64,000 nt of DNA from IMG/VR virus record IMGVR_UViG_3300032895_000002, positions 1 through 64,000 of that record; one strand, written 5' to 3'. Source of the DNA: a virus. Of this stretch, positions 7,524 to 15,243 are shown in pieces (the stretch's first letter is position 1; each line of letters begins with the position of its first letter). Below the pieces are notes generated by a model. The model made no database searches. It worked only from the letters and a program-made list of their open reading frames with translations, and had not been told where the DNA came from. Made by a program: the position numbers and the translations under genes.

Positions 7524-7678
7524 GAAAGCCACCGGCCAAAGGCTATGCCGGCGGCGAACGCGACCGCGAGCGCCAGCGCGATTTGCCGCGCCAGCGCGCG
7601 CTCGTCGCGCCACGTGTTGAACAGGCTCAACAGCACGGCGAAGATCGCGAACGCCAAGGCGGCGTCGTTGAGGGTCAT
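7520..7678 (-). CDS. Small membrane protein (52 aa)
   Basis: Short gene between two others, with ATGA overlaps at both ends. It reads MTLNDAALAFAIFAVLLSLF, then a basic linker, then ALALAVAFAAGIAFG: two hydrophobic segments separated by NTWRDERALARQ. Its coupling to both neighbours supports real translation. Function unknown. Confidence 0.55.
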   Translation of the reverse strand: MTLNDAALAFAIFAVLLSLFNTWRDERALARQIALALAVAFAAGIAFGRWLS

Positions 7679-7929
7679 TCGCGGCCCTCGAAGATCGGCC
7701 GCGGTACGACTGCCTTGTCCAAGAACTCGTTGACGTCCGACAGCCGCACCGGGATTTCGGCGATCGCGCCAAGGTGCGCCGCAGTCGGGATCGCCTTCCG
7801 GCAGATCGCCAGCGCTTGGTCGCGAGTGAACCGCCCGGCTTGGTTGAGGCCGAAGCTATAGCCGTAACCGCCGGCCTGCCACCAGGCGCGATGTTCGTTG
7901 GACCAGACCAGATAAACCTCGGTTGTCAT
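7675..7929 (-). CDS. Hypothetical protein
   Basis: 84 aa beginning MTTEVYLVWSNEHRAWWQAGGYGYS, then FTRDQALAICRKA. The layout (substrate-like strand, then a short helix) recurs in small phage proteins of this group. Function unknown; 4-nt overlaps on both sides. Confidence 0.6.
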   Translation of the reverse strand: MTTEVYLVWSNEHRAWWQAGGYGYSFGLNQAGRFTRDQALAICRKAIPTAAHLGAIAEIPVRLSDVNEFLDKAVVPRPIFEGRE

Positions 7930-8288
7930 GGCTTGCGCCCCTTGAGCTGCGGCTCGATCAGTGCGTGGTAATTGATCGGGATCAGGCCACGGACGGCGGC
8001 GAGATGCAGCTCGAGCACGGCCTCGCGGAGCTGCTCGGTGGTCGCGCCCTCGGGATCGTCGCCGTCGACATGGCCGGCGAGCCACATCGCCAACAGATCG
8101 GCGAGCGCCGCGCCCTGGACCTGCGCCGACTTGCCCTTGAAGAGCGGCCTGACCGCCGCGACCAGCGCCATAGCGGCGTCGGCTTCGCCGGCGGGAGTAT
8201 CGCCGGCCTGCGGCCGTTCGCCGCACTCGCACTGCCGCCACGGGCGACCGCAAATCGCGCATGGATCGTTGTCGGGGCGCGGGCTCAT
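7926..8288 (-). CDS. Hypothetical protein with N-terminal CxxC knuckle
   Basis: 120 aa. CAICGRPWRQCEC near the N-terminus may bind zinc. The C-terminal two-thirds are helical (ALADLLAMWLAGH, EQLREAVLELHLAAVRGL) and resemble conserved accessory proteins of Hyphomicrobiales prophages. Function unknown. Confidence 0.6.
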   Translation of the reverse strand: MSPRPDNDPCAICGRPWRQCECGERPQAGDTPAGEADAAMALVAAVRPLFKGKSAQVQGAALADLLAMWLAGHVDGDDPEGATTEQLREAVLELHLAAVRGLIPINYHALIEPQLKGRKP

Positions 8289-8521
8289 GCGGCGATCTCC
8301 CGTAGGCGCTCGCGAAGCTGCGAGGCGATGTGCGGATAGGCGAATCGCGGCGAGGCGAGCGACGCCCCGCCTTGCGCCAGGCGGATCGCCGCGACGATCC
8401 GCTTGTCTGACCGATACGGTTCGAGCGCGACGGCGATCTCGCGATAGTGCGCGGCGGAACGTGCGGTGAAGCCGATCTCGCAGAGATCGAGGCACCGGCG
8501 GATGACGGCGCTCTCGCTCAT
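8285..8521 (-). CDS. Hypothetical protein
   Basis: 78 aa, helical and basic (VIRRCLDLCEIGFTARSAAHYREI). No motif recognised. 4-nt overlaps with both neighbours. Confidence 0.55.
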   Translation of the reverse strand: MSESAVIRRCLDLCEIGFTARSAAHYREIAVALEPYRSDKRIVAAIRLAQGGASLASPRFAYPHIASQLRERLREIAA

Positions 8522-8769
8522 GGCTCGTCTCGAATCACGCGCCGGGTCGAGAACTCGACGAGCCGCACCGGATAGCCGCTCGTGCGGGCGATCATCGCCG
8601 CCTGCGGCGCCAGGCTCTCGATCCGCGCCGTGTCCGCGCCGATCAGCGGCATGTGCATGTCGCCGAGTTGCATCGAGCAGACGCCCTCGCCGCCGTCCGG
8701 CTCGGTGGCGATCCATGCGTACAGGCGCTCGATCTTCTGGCCGGTGTTCGGTTTCCAGGCGGTCATCAT
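8518..8769 (-). CDS. Hypothetical protein
   Basis: 83 aa beginning MMTAWKPNTGQKIERLYAWIA, with a predicted alpha/beta pattern. Two adjacent ATGs (8769, 8766) could serve as start. Function unknown. Confidence 0.6.
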   Translation of the reverse strand: MMTAWKPNTGQKIERLYAWIATEPDGGEGVCSMQLGDMHMPLIGADTARIESLAPQAAMIARTSGYPVRLVEFSTRRVIRDEP

Positions 8770-8882
8770 TGTCCATCCATCTCGCCGCGCTGTTGGTCGA
8801 CGGCGAGCCGGTCGAGGACGACCACGACGCCGGCGGCGAAGGCGGCGAGGCCGATCAGGATCACGATGACGCGTAGCCCCAT
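8766..8882 (-). CDS. Single-span membrane peptide (38 aa)
   Basis: MGLRVIVILIGLAAFAAGVVVVLDRLAV gives one clear membrane helix followed by a short polar tail. It overlaps the next gene's start. Too small for a firm call, but coupling and hydrophobicity favour a real peptide. Confidence 0.45.
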   Translation of the reverse strand: MGLRVIVILIGLAAFAAGVVVVLDRLAVDQQRGEMDGQ

Positions 8883-8886
8883 GGGC

Positions 8887-9360
8887 TCAGCCGCGGGCTT
8901 GCAACAGATTGGCGAAGCGCCCGGCGAGCGCCTCCGGCCCGGTCGGCATGGGTATCGGCTCAAGCGCCAAAATCCTGCGGTGCGGATCGCGCACCATCCG
9001 CCAGCAGGCGGAGCGCGCATCGCCGGCGGCGTCGAAGGCGACAGCGTAGACGACCTCCATGCGGTCAGGCAGGCTGGCGACGTCTCTTGGCAGAGGCGAG
9101 CCTGACGGCCTCTCGGCCATCCAGGCCTCAGAGACGAACGAATAGGCGATCGCGCCGCGCTCGCGCATCAAGCTCCGCATGATCTCGGCAAGCGCCTCCT
9201 TGGCGTCGCCGCTGCCCATCAAGGGGCCGCACGGAACAACGGTGTTGCCGGCCGGGGTGGCGAACAGAAATATCGGCTGTAAGCCGGTTTGCTTCTGCTC
9301 GATCAGAATCCGGCGGGCGTGCTCGCCCGCCAGGTCGATCATGGCGTCAAGGATGCTCAT
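8887..9360 (-). CDS. Hypothetical protein
   Basis: 157 aa with an alpha/beta pattern (ARRILIEQKQTGLQPIFLFATPAGNTVVPCG; MEVVYAVAFDAAGDARSACWRMVRD). Not recognised. Ends 5 nt before the membrane peptide and overlaps its upstream neighbour by 4 nt. Confidence 0.6.
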   Translation of the reverse strand: MSILDAMIDLAGEHARRILIEQKQTGLQPIFLFATPAGNTVVPCGPLMGSGDAKEALAEIMRSLMRERGAIAYSFVSEAWMAERPSGSPLPRDVASLPDRMEVVYAVAFDAAGDARSACWRMVRDPHRRILALEPIPMPTGPEALAGRFANLLQARG

Positions 9361-9551
9361 GGGCTGATGATCCGTACGGTGAGGGTCGAGCCGTCCTCGA
9401 ATTGCACGACCGGATTGTCGGCGTCCGAAACATCGACGAAGTTGATCTTGAGCCAGCCCTCGCCGGGCTCGCCGTCATCGTCGAAGAGTTGCATCGTTTG
9501 GCCCTCGATCATGTCGCGGATCATCAGGCCTAAGCATTGGGTGCGCGTCAT
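9357..9551 (-). CDS. Hypothetical protein
   Basis: 64 aa, acidic centre (MQLFDDDGEPGEGWLKINFVDVSDADNPVVQF) that reads as a small beta protein. Function unknown. Confidence 0.5.
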   Translation of the reverse strand: MTRTQCLGLMIRDMIEGQTMQLFDDDGEPGEGWLKINFVDVSDADNPVVQFEDGSTLTVRIISP

Positions 9552-9769
9552 AGCTCGCCCTCCGGCAGCGGCTCATAGGCGTCGGGATACGGAACGATCT
9601 CCGGCAGGCCGTTGGCCCTACGCTGCGGATTGACGCGCGCGACGCACTCGCGGCAGATCGGCTCGCGCTCGCCGTCGACGACAATCGACGGCACGCGATG
9701 CGGGTTGAAGCCGAACGGCTGCTTGCAGCCGAGGCACGGCCCGAATGCGAACACGTAGCCGCCGGTCAT
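9548..9769 (-). CDS. Small zinc-binding hypothetical protein
   Basis: 73 aa. GPCLGCKQPFGFNPHRVPS and EPICRECVARVN give two cysteine pairs spaced as in a zinc ribbon or treble-clef. Similar short proteins recur in actinobacterial and proteobacterial phages. Function unknown. Confidence 0.6.
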   Translation of the reverse strand: MTGGYVFAFGPCLGCKQPFGFNPHRVPSIVVDGEREPICRECVARVNPQRRANGLPEIVPYPDAYEPLPEGEL

Positions 9770-9990
9770 TGGCGCACCTGCTTGATGACGACTTCGTGGA
9801 TGTCATACGGGCCTTGGCAACCGACGCCGGGCTTGCCGAAGATCGCCTGGCCGCGGGTGAGCCTGATGAAGCTCTCACGATTGACGACATTCCAGACGTC
9901 CTCATAGTCGCACTCGACTCGCCCCTCGGTTTTCCAGGTCTGGCCGTCGCCGGCCGAACCGGTGATCACGTAGTCGTAGAGCTTACGCAT
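9766..9990 (-). CDS. Hypothetical protein
   Basis: 74 aa, beta-rich (KLYDYVITGSAGDGQTWKTEGRVECDYEDVWNVV). Not recognised; it shares a layout with the proteins at 20955-21191. Coupled to both neighbours. Confidence 0.55.
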   Translation of the reverse strand: MRKLYDYVITGSAGDGQTWKTEGRVECDYEDVWNVVNRESFIRLTRGQAIFGKPGVGCQGPYDIHEVVIKQVRQ

Positions 9991-10189
9991 CGCCGTCGTC
10001 CTCCCAATCGTCGCCGTCGATTGGCTCGTCGGCGGGATAGTTCGGATCGGTCAGCACGTCGGGGCGATAGCCGGCGAGCTTTTCGCGCTCGCATTTCGGG
10101 CACGTGTAGCAAAGGAAAATCCCGCGCGCGTCATGCCGCGCATCGGGGAACTCGCCAGAGCCGCACGGGCACTCTTGGAGTCTCGGCAT
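9983..10189 (-). CDS. Small zinc-binding protein (CPCGSGEF)
   Basis: 68 aa. CPCGSGEFPDARHDARGIFLCYTCPKCERE gives four cysteines in two CxC/CxxC knuckles followed by a very acidic tail. It resembles a conserved family of small phage proteins of unknown role. Confidence 0.6.
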   Translation of the reverse strand: MPRLQECPCGSGEFPDARHDARGIFLCYTCPKCEREKLAGYRPDVLTDPNYPADEPIDGDDWEDDGDA

Positions 10190-10190
10190 G

Positions 10191-10514
10191 TCAGTATTCC
10201 TCCGCTAGCATGATGGTCAGCACCCGAGTGGTGACGGCCGGGTCGGCCGGGTCCGGCGAGCCGTATTCAAGCTCGCGGTCGTAGTAGTCGATCTTCCAGA
10301 ACAGCTTGCGGCCCTTGAACTCCAAGGCGCCAAAGTCGCGCTCGCCGTGCGGGTCGTTGTCACCGTCGAACTTGTCGAATAGACGCACCAGCCCGAGGGC
10401 CAGGTGCGAGAACTCGATCCCGAGAGCGCTGACGCCGGCGGTGAACAGGACGCGCCCGCCCGCGCCGCCGGAGCGGCGGAAGGCGTCATTGAGGGCGGCG
10501 ATGGCGGCGGTCAT
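10191..10514 (-). CDS. DUF3768 family protein
   Basis: 107 aa. The run LFDKFDGDNDPHGERDFGALE followed by LFWKIDYYDRELEYGSPDPAD and TRVLTIMLAEEY is the DUF3768 signature. The family is found in alphaproteobacteria, often on plasmids and phages, and has no known function. This is one of the better clues to the host group. Confidence 0.85.
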   Translation of the reverse strand: MTAAIAALNDAFRRSGGAGGRVLFTAGVSALGIEFSHLALGLVRLFDKFDGDNDPHGERDFGALEFKGRKLFWKIDYYDRELEYGSPDPADPAVTTRVLTIMLAEEY

Positions 10515-10810
10515 TGGCCCGCCTCCCGATCAATGACCGGCAGCGCCGCCTTCATCGTCTCGATCCAGACGGTGAGATCGGCGTGCGCCTGGGCGAGCTG
10601 GCCCCGCTTGTACGGCTTGCGAGTGATCGCGCTCGCCGCCGCCAGCATGCGAGTCGGCGTGTGAACACGGCTCGCCTTCATCCGGGTTTCCAGATAGAGC
10701 CCGATCGCGCCGCGCAGCGAGGCCGCGGCGAACATCCGGGTTGCATCCGGCCCGACAAAGGTCGTGAAACCTTTGCCGACCGAGATGAAGCTCTCGTCAG
10801 CGCCGCTCAT
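10511..10810 (-). CDS. Hypothetical protein
   Basis: 99 aa, helical, basic C-terminal half (RKPYKRGQLAQAHADLTVWIETMK). Not recognised. Start at 10810 gives a 4-nt overlap with the upstream gene. Confidence 0.6.
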   Translation of the reverse strand: MSGADESFISVGKGFTTFVGPDATRMFAAASLRGAIGLYLETRMKASRVHTPTRMLAAASAITRKPYKRGQLAQAHADLTVWIETMKAALPVIDREAGQ

Positions 10811-11043
10811 TTGCGCGCCCCCGGCTTGCGATCGCCCTGGTCGGTGTAGTGCCACAGGCACACATCGGGCGACGTCCAGCACTCCCAAGCCATCCACGGC
10901 GCGGCGATGACCTGCCGGCCACGAATTCTCGAGTGAGGGACGAGAACCAGGCCGAGCGATCGCGCGGCCCGGTTTTGCGCGGTCGATACGGCCGCGCGAA
11001 GTTCCCCGGTGTGCCGGTTCTTAAAGACGAAGCGGTAGAACAT
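10807..11043 (-). CDS. Hypothetical protein
   Basis: 78 aa, basic and aromatic (MFYRFVFKNRHTGELRAAVSTAQNRAARSLGL). No motif recognised. Confidence 0.55.
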   Translation of the reverse strand: MFYRFVFKNRHTGELRAAVSTAQNRAARSLGLVLVPHSRIRGRQVIAAPWMAWECWTSPDVCLWHYTDQGDRKPGARK

Positions 11044-11044
11044 T

Positions 11045-11377
11045 TCACGCCGCTCCCCCTGCGTCAGGAAGCGGCTCGAAGCCGAACGAGGCGACGACGA
11101 ACGCCTTGCCGTCGATCATCGCCACGTCGCCGACCGACATCGACGTGTGGCTAAGGCCCTTGCTCTCGATCAGATCGCGGGCCTCGCCGTTGGGCGACCA
11201 GATCTCGCCCTGCATCCGGCGGAAGGCGTCCTCAAGCGCCCAATCGACGCGCTCCTGGTCGACCTCGATCGTGGTCAGGAGGACATGGGTGGCGGAGAGG
11301 TTGGCGAGGTTGGGCTTGGCGCCCATGATCCCGTTACGGAACCATTCCGGCCTCATATAGTGGATGGCGAGCCTCAT
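11045..11377 (-). CDS. Conserved-looking hypothetical protein
   Basis: 110 aa. NLSATHVLLTTIEVDQERVDWALEDAFRRMQGEIWSPNGEAR and a C-terminal GDVAMIDGKAFVVASFGFEPL give a compact alpha/beta fold of a type repeated in alphaproteobacterial phages. Function unknown. Confidence 0.6.
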   Translation of the reverse strand: MRLAIHYMRPEWFRNGIMGAKPNLANLSATHVLLTTIEVDQERVDWALEDAFRRMQGEIWSPNGEARDLIESKGLSHTSMSVGDVAMIDGKAFVVASFGFEPLPDAGGAA

Positions 11378-12342
11378 CGGCCCGCCTCCTGCGTGAGGGC
11401 GACGCCGGCCGCCGTCAGGCGGGCGGAGAACTTGCCGCCCTTGTCGGCGCGCACCTCGATCAGGGCGTGCCTCACCAGGCCGGCGAGGAAGCCCGGCGCC
11501 GCGCGGCCGGCGAGGCCGTGCGGAATCGCCTTCTGATCGATCCAGGCCCCGTCGCCGGCGACCTTCGCCAGCGCCTTGAGAACCAGCGCCGCGCCTTCCG
11601 AGAGGCCGCCAGACGCCGCCGCCGGCTTCGGCTCGGCCGGCTTGCGGCCCCGGCGACGCGCCGCCGCGACCGGCTGCTCGACGATGACCGGCGAGCCGTT
11701 GGCGATGGCGCGGTTAACCGCGCGCCGGACGGCGGCCTTGGCGCCGCTCGCCGGCTGCGCCGGCTCGGACGCGGCCTTGGCGCTCAGCGCCTCGGCGGCT
11801 TCTGGCGACAGCCGCGACGGGTCCGGCGCGAGCCGGGCGCCATAGAGCGCCTGATCCTGATCGGCCAGCTCGGCGGCGCGGATCGCCTCAGCGTCGGGAT
11901 GGGCGCGAAGGCGGGCGAGACCGGGGGTGACGTCGCGCGCGACAGCGGCGCGCTCCGCCTCCCAATCGGCGACGACGGCCGAGCCGATCTGAACCTGCGG
12001 GTCGGTGAGAAGCTCCCGGCGGGCCTCCTCTAGCTCCGCCTCGACCTCAGCCGCGGCGTCGCGATCGGCGGCGAGCGCTTCGTTCATCGCCTCGGCGTTC
12101 GGGGCGATGATCGCCGCAGCGTCGGCCGCGGCGGCATCTTCCCGGGTACGGCCCGGGACGGCGCCTTCCGGCCAGCGGGTGAGCGGCGTCTCGTCGACGC
12201 ATACGATGCGGAAGCCGCCGCTGACGCTGGCGGTGACGACGCGGTAATCGCCTTCGGCGCATTCGCCGCGCTTGATCGCCTTGCGGATATCCGCGGAGGC
12301 GTTGGATTTGACCGTATAGGTCTTGGTGAGGTTGAGGGCCAT
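11374..12342 (-). CDS. Large accessory protein with C-terminal winged-helix-like segment
   Basis: 322 aa. An N-terminal domain (LTKTYTVKSNASADIRKAIKRGECAEGDYRVV) is followed by a long Ala/Glu-rich helical region (about 100-215), a basic AT-hook-like patch (RRRGRKPAEPKP) and a C-terminal segment resembling a winged helix (GAALVLKALAKVAGDGAWIDQKAIPHGL). It may bind DNA. It is the first gene of the leftward accessory operon and lies directly behind two promoters with both operator families, so it is likely tightly regulated. Confidence 0.6.
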   Translation of the reverse strand: MALNLTKTYTVKSNASADIRKAIKRGECAEGDYRVVTASVSGGFRIVCVDETPLTRWPEGAVPGRTREDAAAADAAAIIAPNAEAMNEALAADRDAAAEVEAELEEARRELLTDPQVQIGSAVVADWEAERAAVARDVTPGLARLRAHPDAEAIRAAELADQDQALYGARLAPDPSRLSPEAAEALSAKAASEPAQPASGAKAAVRRAVNRAIANGSPVIVEQPVAAARRRGRKPAEPKPAAASGGLSEGAALVLKALAKVAGDGAWIDQKAIPHGLAGRAAPGFLAGLVRHALIEVRADKGGKFSARLTAAGVALTQEAGR

Positions 12343-12390
12343 TTTAGCCTGCTCCCGTTGCTCCAGAGCGGGCAAAATCACCCGCACTCT

Positions 12391-12419
12391 GATATAGGGC
12401 AATCTGCCCTAGGGCGCAA
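12391..12419 (-). promoter_or_regulatory. Promoter with embedded TAGGGCA dyad (leftward)
   Basis: Minus strand: TTGCGC (12419-12414), 17-bp spacer, TATATC (12396-12391). The perfect dyad TAGGGCA-ATC-TGCCCTA (12395-12411) fills the spacer. It is upstream of the 322-aa gene starting at 12342 and shares its layout with the 6905-6933 promoter. Confidence 0.65.
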
Positions 12420-12484
12420 GGTGTGCAAGCTTGTTTCACGTGAAACTTTTCGCCGGGCGCACGATCATAGGCGAGGCTTTTCAT

Positions 12485-12529
12485 GTTGCCATTACGGCAA
12501 CGTTAGGCGGACGCGGATAGGCCTGTCAA
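12485..12529 (-). promoter_or_regulatory. Leftward promoter with GTTGCC-N5-GGCAAC operator
   Basis: Minus strand: TTGACA (12529-12524), 18-bp spacer, TAACGT (12505-12500). The perfect dyad GTTGCC-ATTAC-GGCAAC (12485-12501) begins at the -10 and covers the start point. The same 17-bp motif recurs at 19618, 19716, 20140 and 28639. Confidence 0.65.
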
Positions 12530-12589
12530 CGCCGCGCCGGCCGCCAGGCGTCGGCCGTCGATTCGGAGGTTGTCTCGAGAATGGATCAG

Positions 12590-12967
12590 CTAAGCGTCGT
12601 CGCCGCGCCGGGGGCCGGCGAGCCGCGCCTGGTAAGCCCTGAGCGCCGCGTCCGGTTTCGCGGAGGCTACGGCGACCATGGCGCGCAGATGCCGGATGTG
12701 GAGCGAAACGGCTACCGCCTCCGCCGGCGACGGATAGACCGATCGGATTTCGACCGCGCCGCCCTCAAGCGGATGATAGGAGAGCTGTCGGCTGGCGCCG
12801 AAGGCGAAACCGAGCTTGGTCAAAAATCCGAGGATGTACTCCCGTTCGTCGACCGCCTCTTTCAGCGCCGTAAGAGCCTTGTCGCGTTCCTTGAGAGCCT
12901 TGTCCCGATCTCTGAGCGCCCGTTGGACGGCCTGGTCGCGCTTGGTTTTGCTCAGCTCGGGTTGCAT
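12590..12967 (-). CDS. Coiled-coil hypothetical protein
   Basis: 125 aa. The first 45 residues form a strongly charged coiled coil with a repeated RDRDKALKERDKALTALKE pattern. The remainder is alpha/beta. GAGGAGG lies upstream of the ATG. It sits between the candidate origin and the accessory operon. Function unknown. Confidence 0.65.
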   Translation of the reverse strand: MQPELSKTKRDQAVQRALRDRDKALKERDKALTALKEAVDEREYILGFLTKLGFAFGASRQLSYHPLEGGAVEIRSVYPSPAEAVAVSLHIRHLRAMVAVASAKPDAALRAYQARLAGPRRGDDA

Positions 12968-13370
12968 TTTGGCGGGGCCTCCTCCTCAGAATTTTCTGAT
13001 TTCGCCCTTTTTCCCTCGCTCAGCCGGGCGGCGGCTGTGACGGCTAAGTGACATTATTGAGAATGTTGCATGGCATTAGTTGCGCTTCTCTCCGCGCCGT
13101 CAACGCTAAACAATGCCTATGAAATTAGCCGGGAGGAATCCGCCGTTTGGCGAGGCTAGGTAGGCTGTATGTCAACTCCGCAAATGTGCAGGATATCACG
13201 ACTCCGTGATGTCGGGCTGGGCGGCGGGCGCTTTTTGGCTTGCCGCGAGCGTCGCGCCGCATGACGCATGACGCATAATGACGCATCCGCCTATAGAGCC
13301 CCCCTATATAGCGATTCGTATGGCCGCGCGCGCACTACAGAGACTATATAGGAATATCCGTCATTATGCG
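12968..13370. other. Non-coding region, candidate replication origin
   Basis: About 400 bp with no convincing gene. Its right end holds nested inverted repeats (separate entry). Further left, ATCACG-ACTC-CGTGAT (near 13196-13211) forms a small hairpin, and the sequence is locally AT-richer than its surroundings. It lies immediately beyond the 3' end of the VapE helicase gene. The origin role is inference from repeats, composition and the helicase neighbour. Confidence 0.45.
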
Positions 13371-13381
13371 TCATGCGTCAT
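13261..13381. repeat. Nested inverted repeats with TGACGCA iterons
   Basis: A perfect 23-bp inverted repeat has arms at 13261-13283 and 13359-13381. Each arm is built from TGACGCA hexamer-like units (three on the left at 13262, 13269, 13279; two inverted on the right at 13367, 13374). Inside is a second perfect pair, CCTATATAG (13303-13311) and CTATATAGG (13344-13352). The right arm overlaps the stop codon of the VapE gene. Confidence 0.8.
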
Positions 13382-14786
13382 GGTCTTCCCGTGGGCGAAT
13401 GTAGAACCGACCATGCATCGTCCGCTCTTGCACCCAGCCTAAATCTTTGAGGATGTTGGTTATGCGACGCGCTTCCGCAGTGCCGATACGTGAACTGCCG
13501 TCAAACCCTAGACAGTTCTGAGCAATAGCCGAGACGGTGAATCGAGTGTCAGTTTGCCGGTTCAGCCAGTCGGCGATCGTCGCATGCCATGGATCATCCT
13601 CCTGGCGCTTCTCCTGCTGCGGTTTGAAGAATTTGGCCTCATCCTCAGCGGTCGGCCAATGACGATCGCCCATTCGGAAGCGGACCATGGCCTCGGCGAA
13701 CAGCTGATCGCGAACGGCGGCGAGCCCGGCGACGTCGATCGAGAGGCATTTGACCGGCCAGTAGCGGCGCCCTCCGGTCGCGTCCTTGATGTACATTTCC
13801 TGATTCGTTGTGCCGACGAACACGCATTGCCGCTTTTCGACCACGTCATGCCGGCCGAACGGCGGCCGATAGCGCTCCTCGCGCCGGGTGATGAAGGCTT
13901 TCAGCGCCTCAGTCTCAGCCTTCGAGAAGGCGGCCAGCTCAGAGACCTCGATCAGCCATTTGCCGCGAAGGTGCTGGCGGGCGTCCTTGCTCTGAATGTC
14001 GTCCGGCAGGCTGTCGGAGAACCATTCGCCGGCGAGCGCGCGGCAGGCGCTCGATTTGAGGATGCCCTGATCGCCCTCAAGCACGAGCATGTAATCGGCT
14101 TGACAACCCGGCCGGAAAATCCTGGCGACCATCGCGATCATGAACATCTTGCCGATCGCGGCGACGTATTCGATCGCGGCTTCGTCTTCGGCCTCGGCCC
14201 CGAAATAGGTGAACAGCCAGCGATCGAGCCGGCGAACGCCGTCCCATCGGAGCCCTTCGAGCCAATCGCGCACCGGGTGATAGCGGCGCTCGCGGGCGAA
14301 CACTTCGACCGCCTGGCCGACGATCTCGCGCCCGACGCGCGGCAGGCCCATGCGCTGCAACCATTCCTGCAGGCGGGCGATATCGTCGTCGTCGGTCTCG
14401 TGCGGCGGCGGCTGAACCGGCCGGGCGTCGGGCAGGCGCGGCCATTCCTTCTGCACGATCGAATGTTGCAGCATCTCGTCGAAGGCGCATGCGCCGATCA
14501 GCTGGTCCTCGCCGCGCAAGGCGATGAGCACGTTGGCGAGATCGGGGATGACCCGGCCGCGATCGTCGCGGCGCAGGCGGGCGAGCCATTCGGGCCATCC
14601 GCCGGGCGGCGGCGCCGGCGGCGGTCTCTTGCGCCGCTTGCTCTGGTCGAGCTGAACGACCTTATCGCTGTCGCCGCCATTGGGCGGCGACTGCGGCTGC
14701 GGCTCCTCGCTGGGCGGGGCCTGCCCGGTCCGGCGGAGATGCGCCTGCCACTGCTCCTCGGTGAAATAGGGCGGTCGCTCCGGCAT
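13371..14786 (-). CDS. VapE-type replicative helicase (virulence-associated E family)
   Basis: 471 aa. The C-terminal half is a VapE/SF3-like ATPase: ADYMLVLEGDQGILKSSACRALAG gives the Walker A (EGDQGILKSS), KWLIEVSELAAFSKAE the Walker B and sensor region, and CVFVGTTNQEMYIKDATGGRRYWPVK the arginine-rich motif. The Pro-rich N-terminus has no full primase domain. Such proteins open DNA for phage replication. The ATG at 14786 overlaps the stop of the Rmf-like gene. Its 3' end runs into the candidate origin. Confidence 0.88.
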   Translation of the reverse strand: MPERPPYFTEEQWQAHLRRTGQAPPSEEPQPQSPPNGGDSDKVVQLDQSKRRKRPPPAPPPGGWPEWLARLRRDDRGRVIPDLANVLIALRGEDQLIGACAFDEMLQHSIVQKEWPRLPDARPVQPPPHETDDDDIARLQEWLQRMGLPRVGREIVGQAVEVFARERRYHPVRDWLEGLRWDGVRRLDRWLFTYFGAEAEDEAAIEYVAAIGKMFMIAMVARIFRPGCQADYMLVLEGDQGILKSSACRALAGEWFSDSLPDDIQSKDARQHLRGKWLIEVSELAAFSKAETEALKAFITRREERYRPPFGRHDVVEKRQCVFVGTTNQEMYIKDATGGRRYWPVKCLSIDVAGLAAVRDQLFAEAMVRFRMGDRHWPTAEDEAKFFKPQQEKRQEDDPWHATIADWLNRQTDTRFTVSAIAQNCLGFDGSSRIGTAEARRITNILKDLGWVQERTMHGRFYIRPREDHDA

Positions 14787-15001
14787 CAGCGCCCCGCCTT
14801 GCGATCGCAATAGCCGACGTTCCAGCCGGCGTACCAGGCGTTGCGCCGCTCGATCGGCCAACCGTCAAAGCCGCGCGGATAACGCTTGTTGCCGGTGTAG
14901 CCGCGCCGGGCGCCATCGCTGTACTCGTCCGGATAGGCGCGGAAGAGTCGCTCGCGCTCCTTGACGACGTTCCGGTCTTGATTCTCGTCGTCGTCGTTCA
15001 C
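14786..15001 (-). CDS. Rmf/CrpP-like small protein
   Basis: 71 aa. SDGARRGYTGNKRYPRG...WPIERRNAWYAGWNVGYCDR follows the pattern of ribosome modulation factor (RGYxxG ... R..W..GW......DR) and the related CrpP family. Rmf dimerises 70S ribosomes in stationary phase. A phage copy could alter host translation, but the substrate is unknown. Coupled to the helicase gene by ATGA. Confidence 0.65.
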   Translation of the reverse strand: MNDDDENQDRNVVKERERLFRAYPDEYSDGARRGYTGNKRYPRGFDGWPIERRNAWYAGWNVGYCDRKAGR

Positions 15002-15231
15002 GATTCGACCTCCGGCGAGCCGAGCGTGCGCGCGAGCTTGAAGGCCTCCTTGGTGACGGCGGCGACCTGGCGGCAGTGAACGGTGACGGTCAGCGCCTCG
15101 CCGCGATCGGCGGCGAGCGCGACGCTGCGCCAGTATGACGCGGCGAGCTCGGCCAGCTCGGCGAGCCGGTCGAATCGGCCGACGTCGAGCGCGTCGGCCA
15201 TTGTTTCCCGCGCGACCGGGCCGTCCGTCAT
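14998..15231 (-). CDS. Hypothetical protein
   Basis: 77 aa, helical (FDRLAELAELAASYWRSVALAADRGEAL). An internal ATG at 15201 is an alternative start. Function unknown; coupled to the Rmf-like gene. Confidence 0.55.
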   Translation of the reverse strand: MTDGPVARETMADALDVGRFDRLAELAELAASYWRSVALAADRGEALTVTVHCRQVAAVTKEAFKLARTLGSPEVES

Positions 15232-15243
15232 CGGAGGGCCCCT

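Noticed and set aside
12590-13051. Plus-strand gene at 12581-13051
   Set aside because: It overlaps the minus-strand coiled-coil gene, which has the better Shine-Dalgarno, composition and context.
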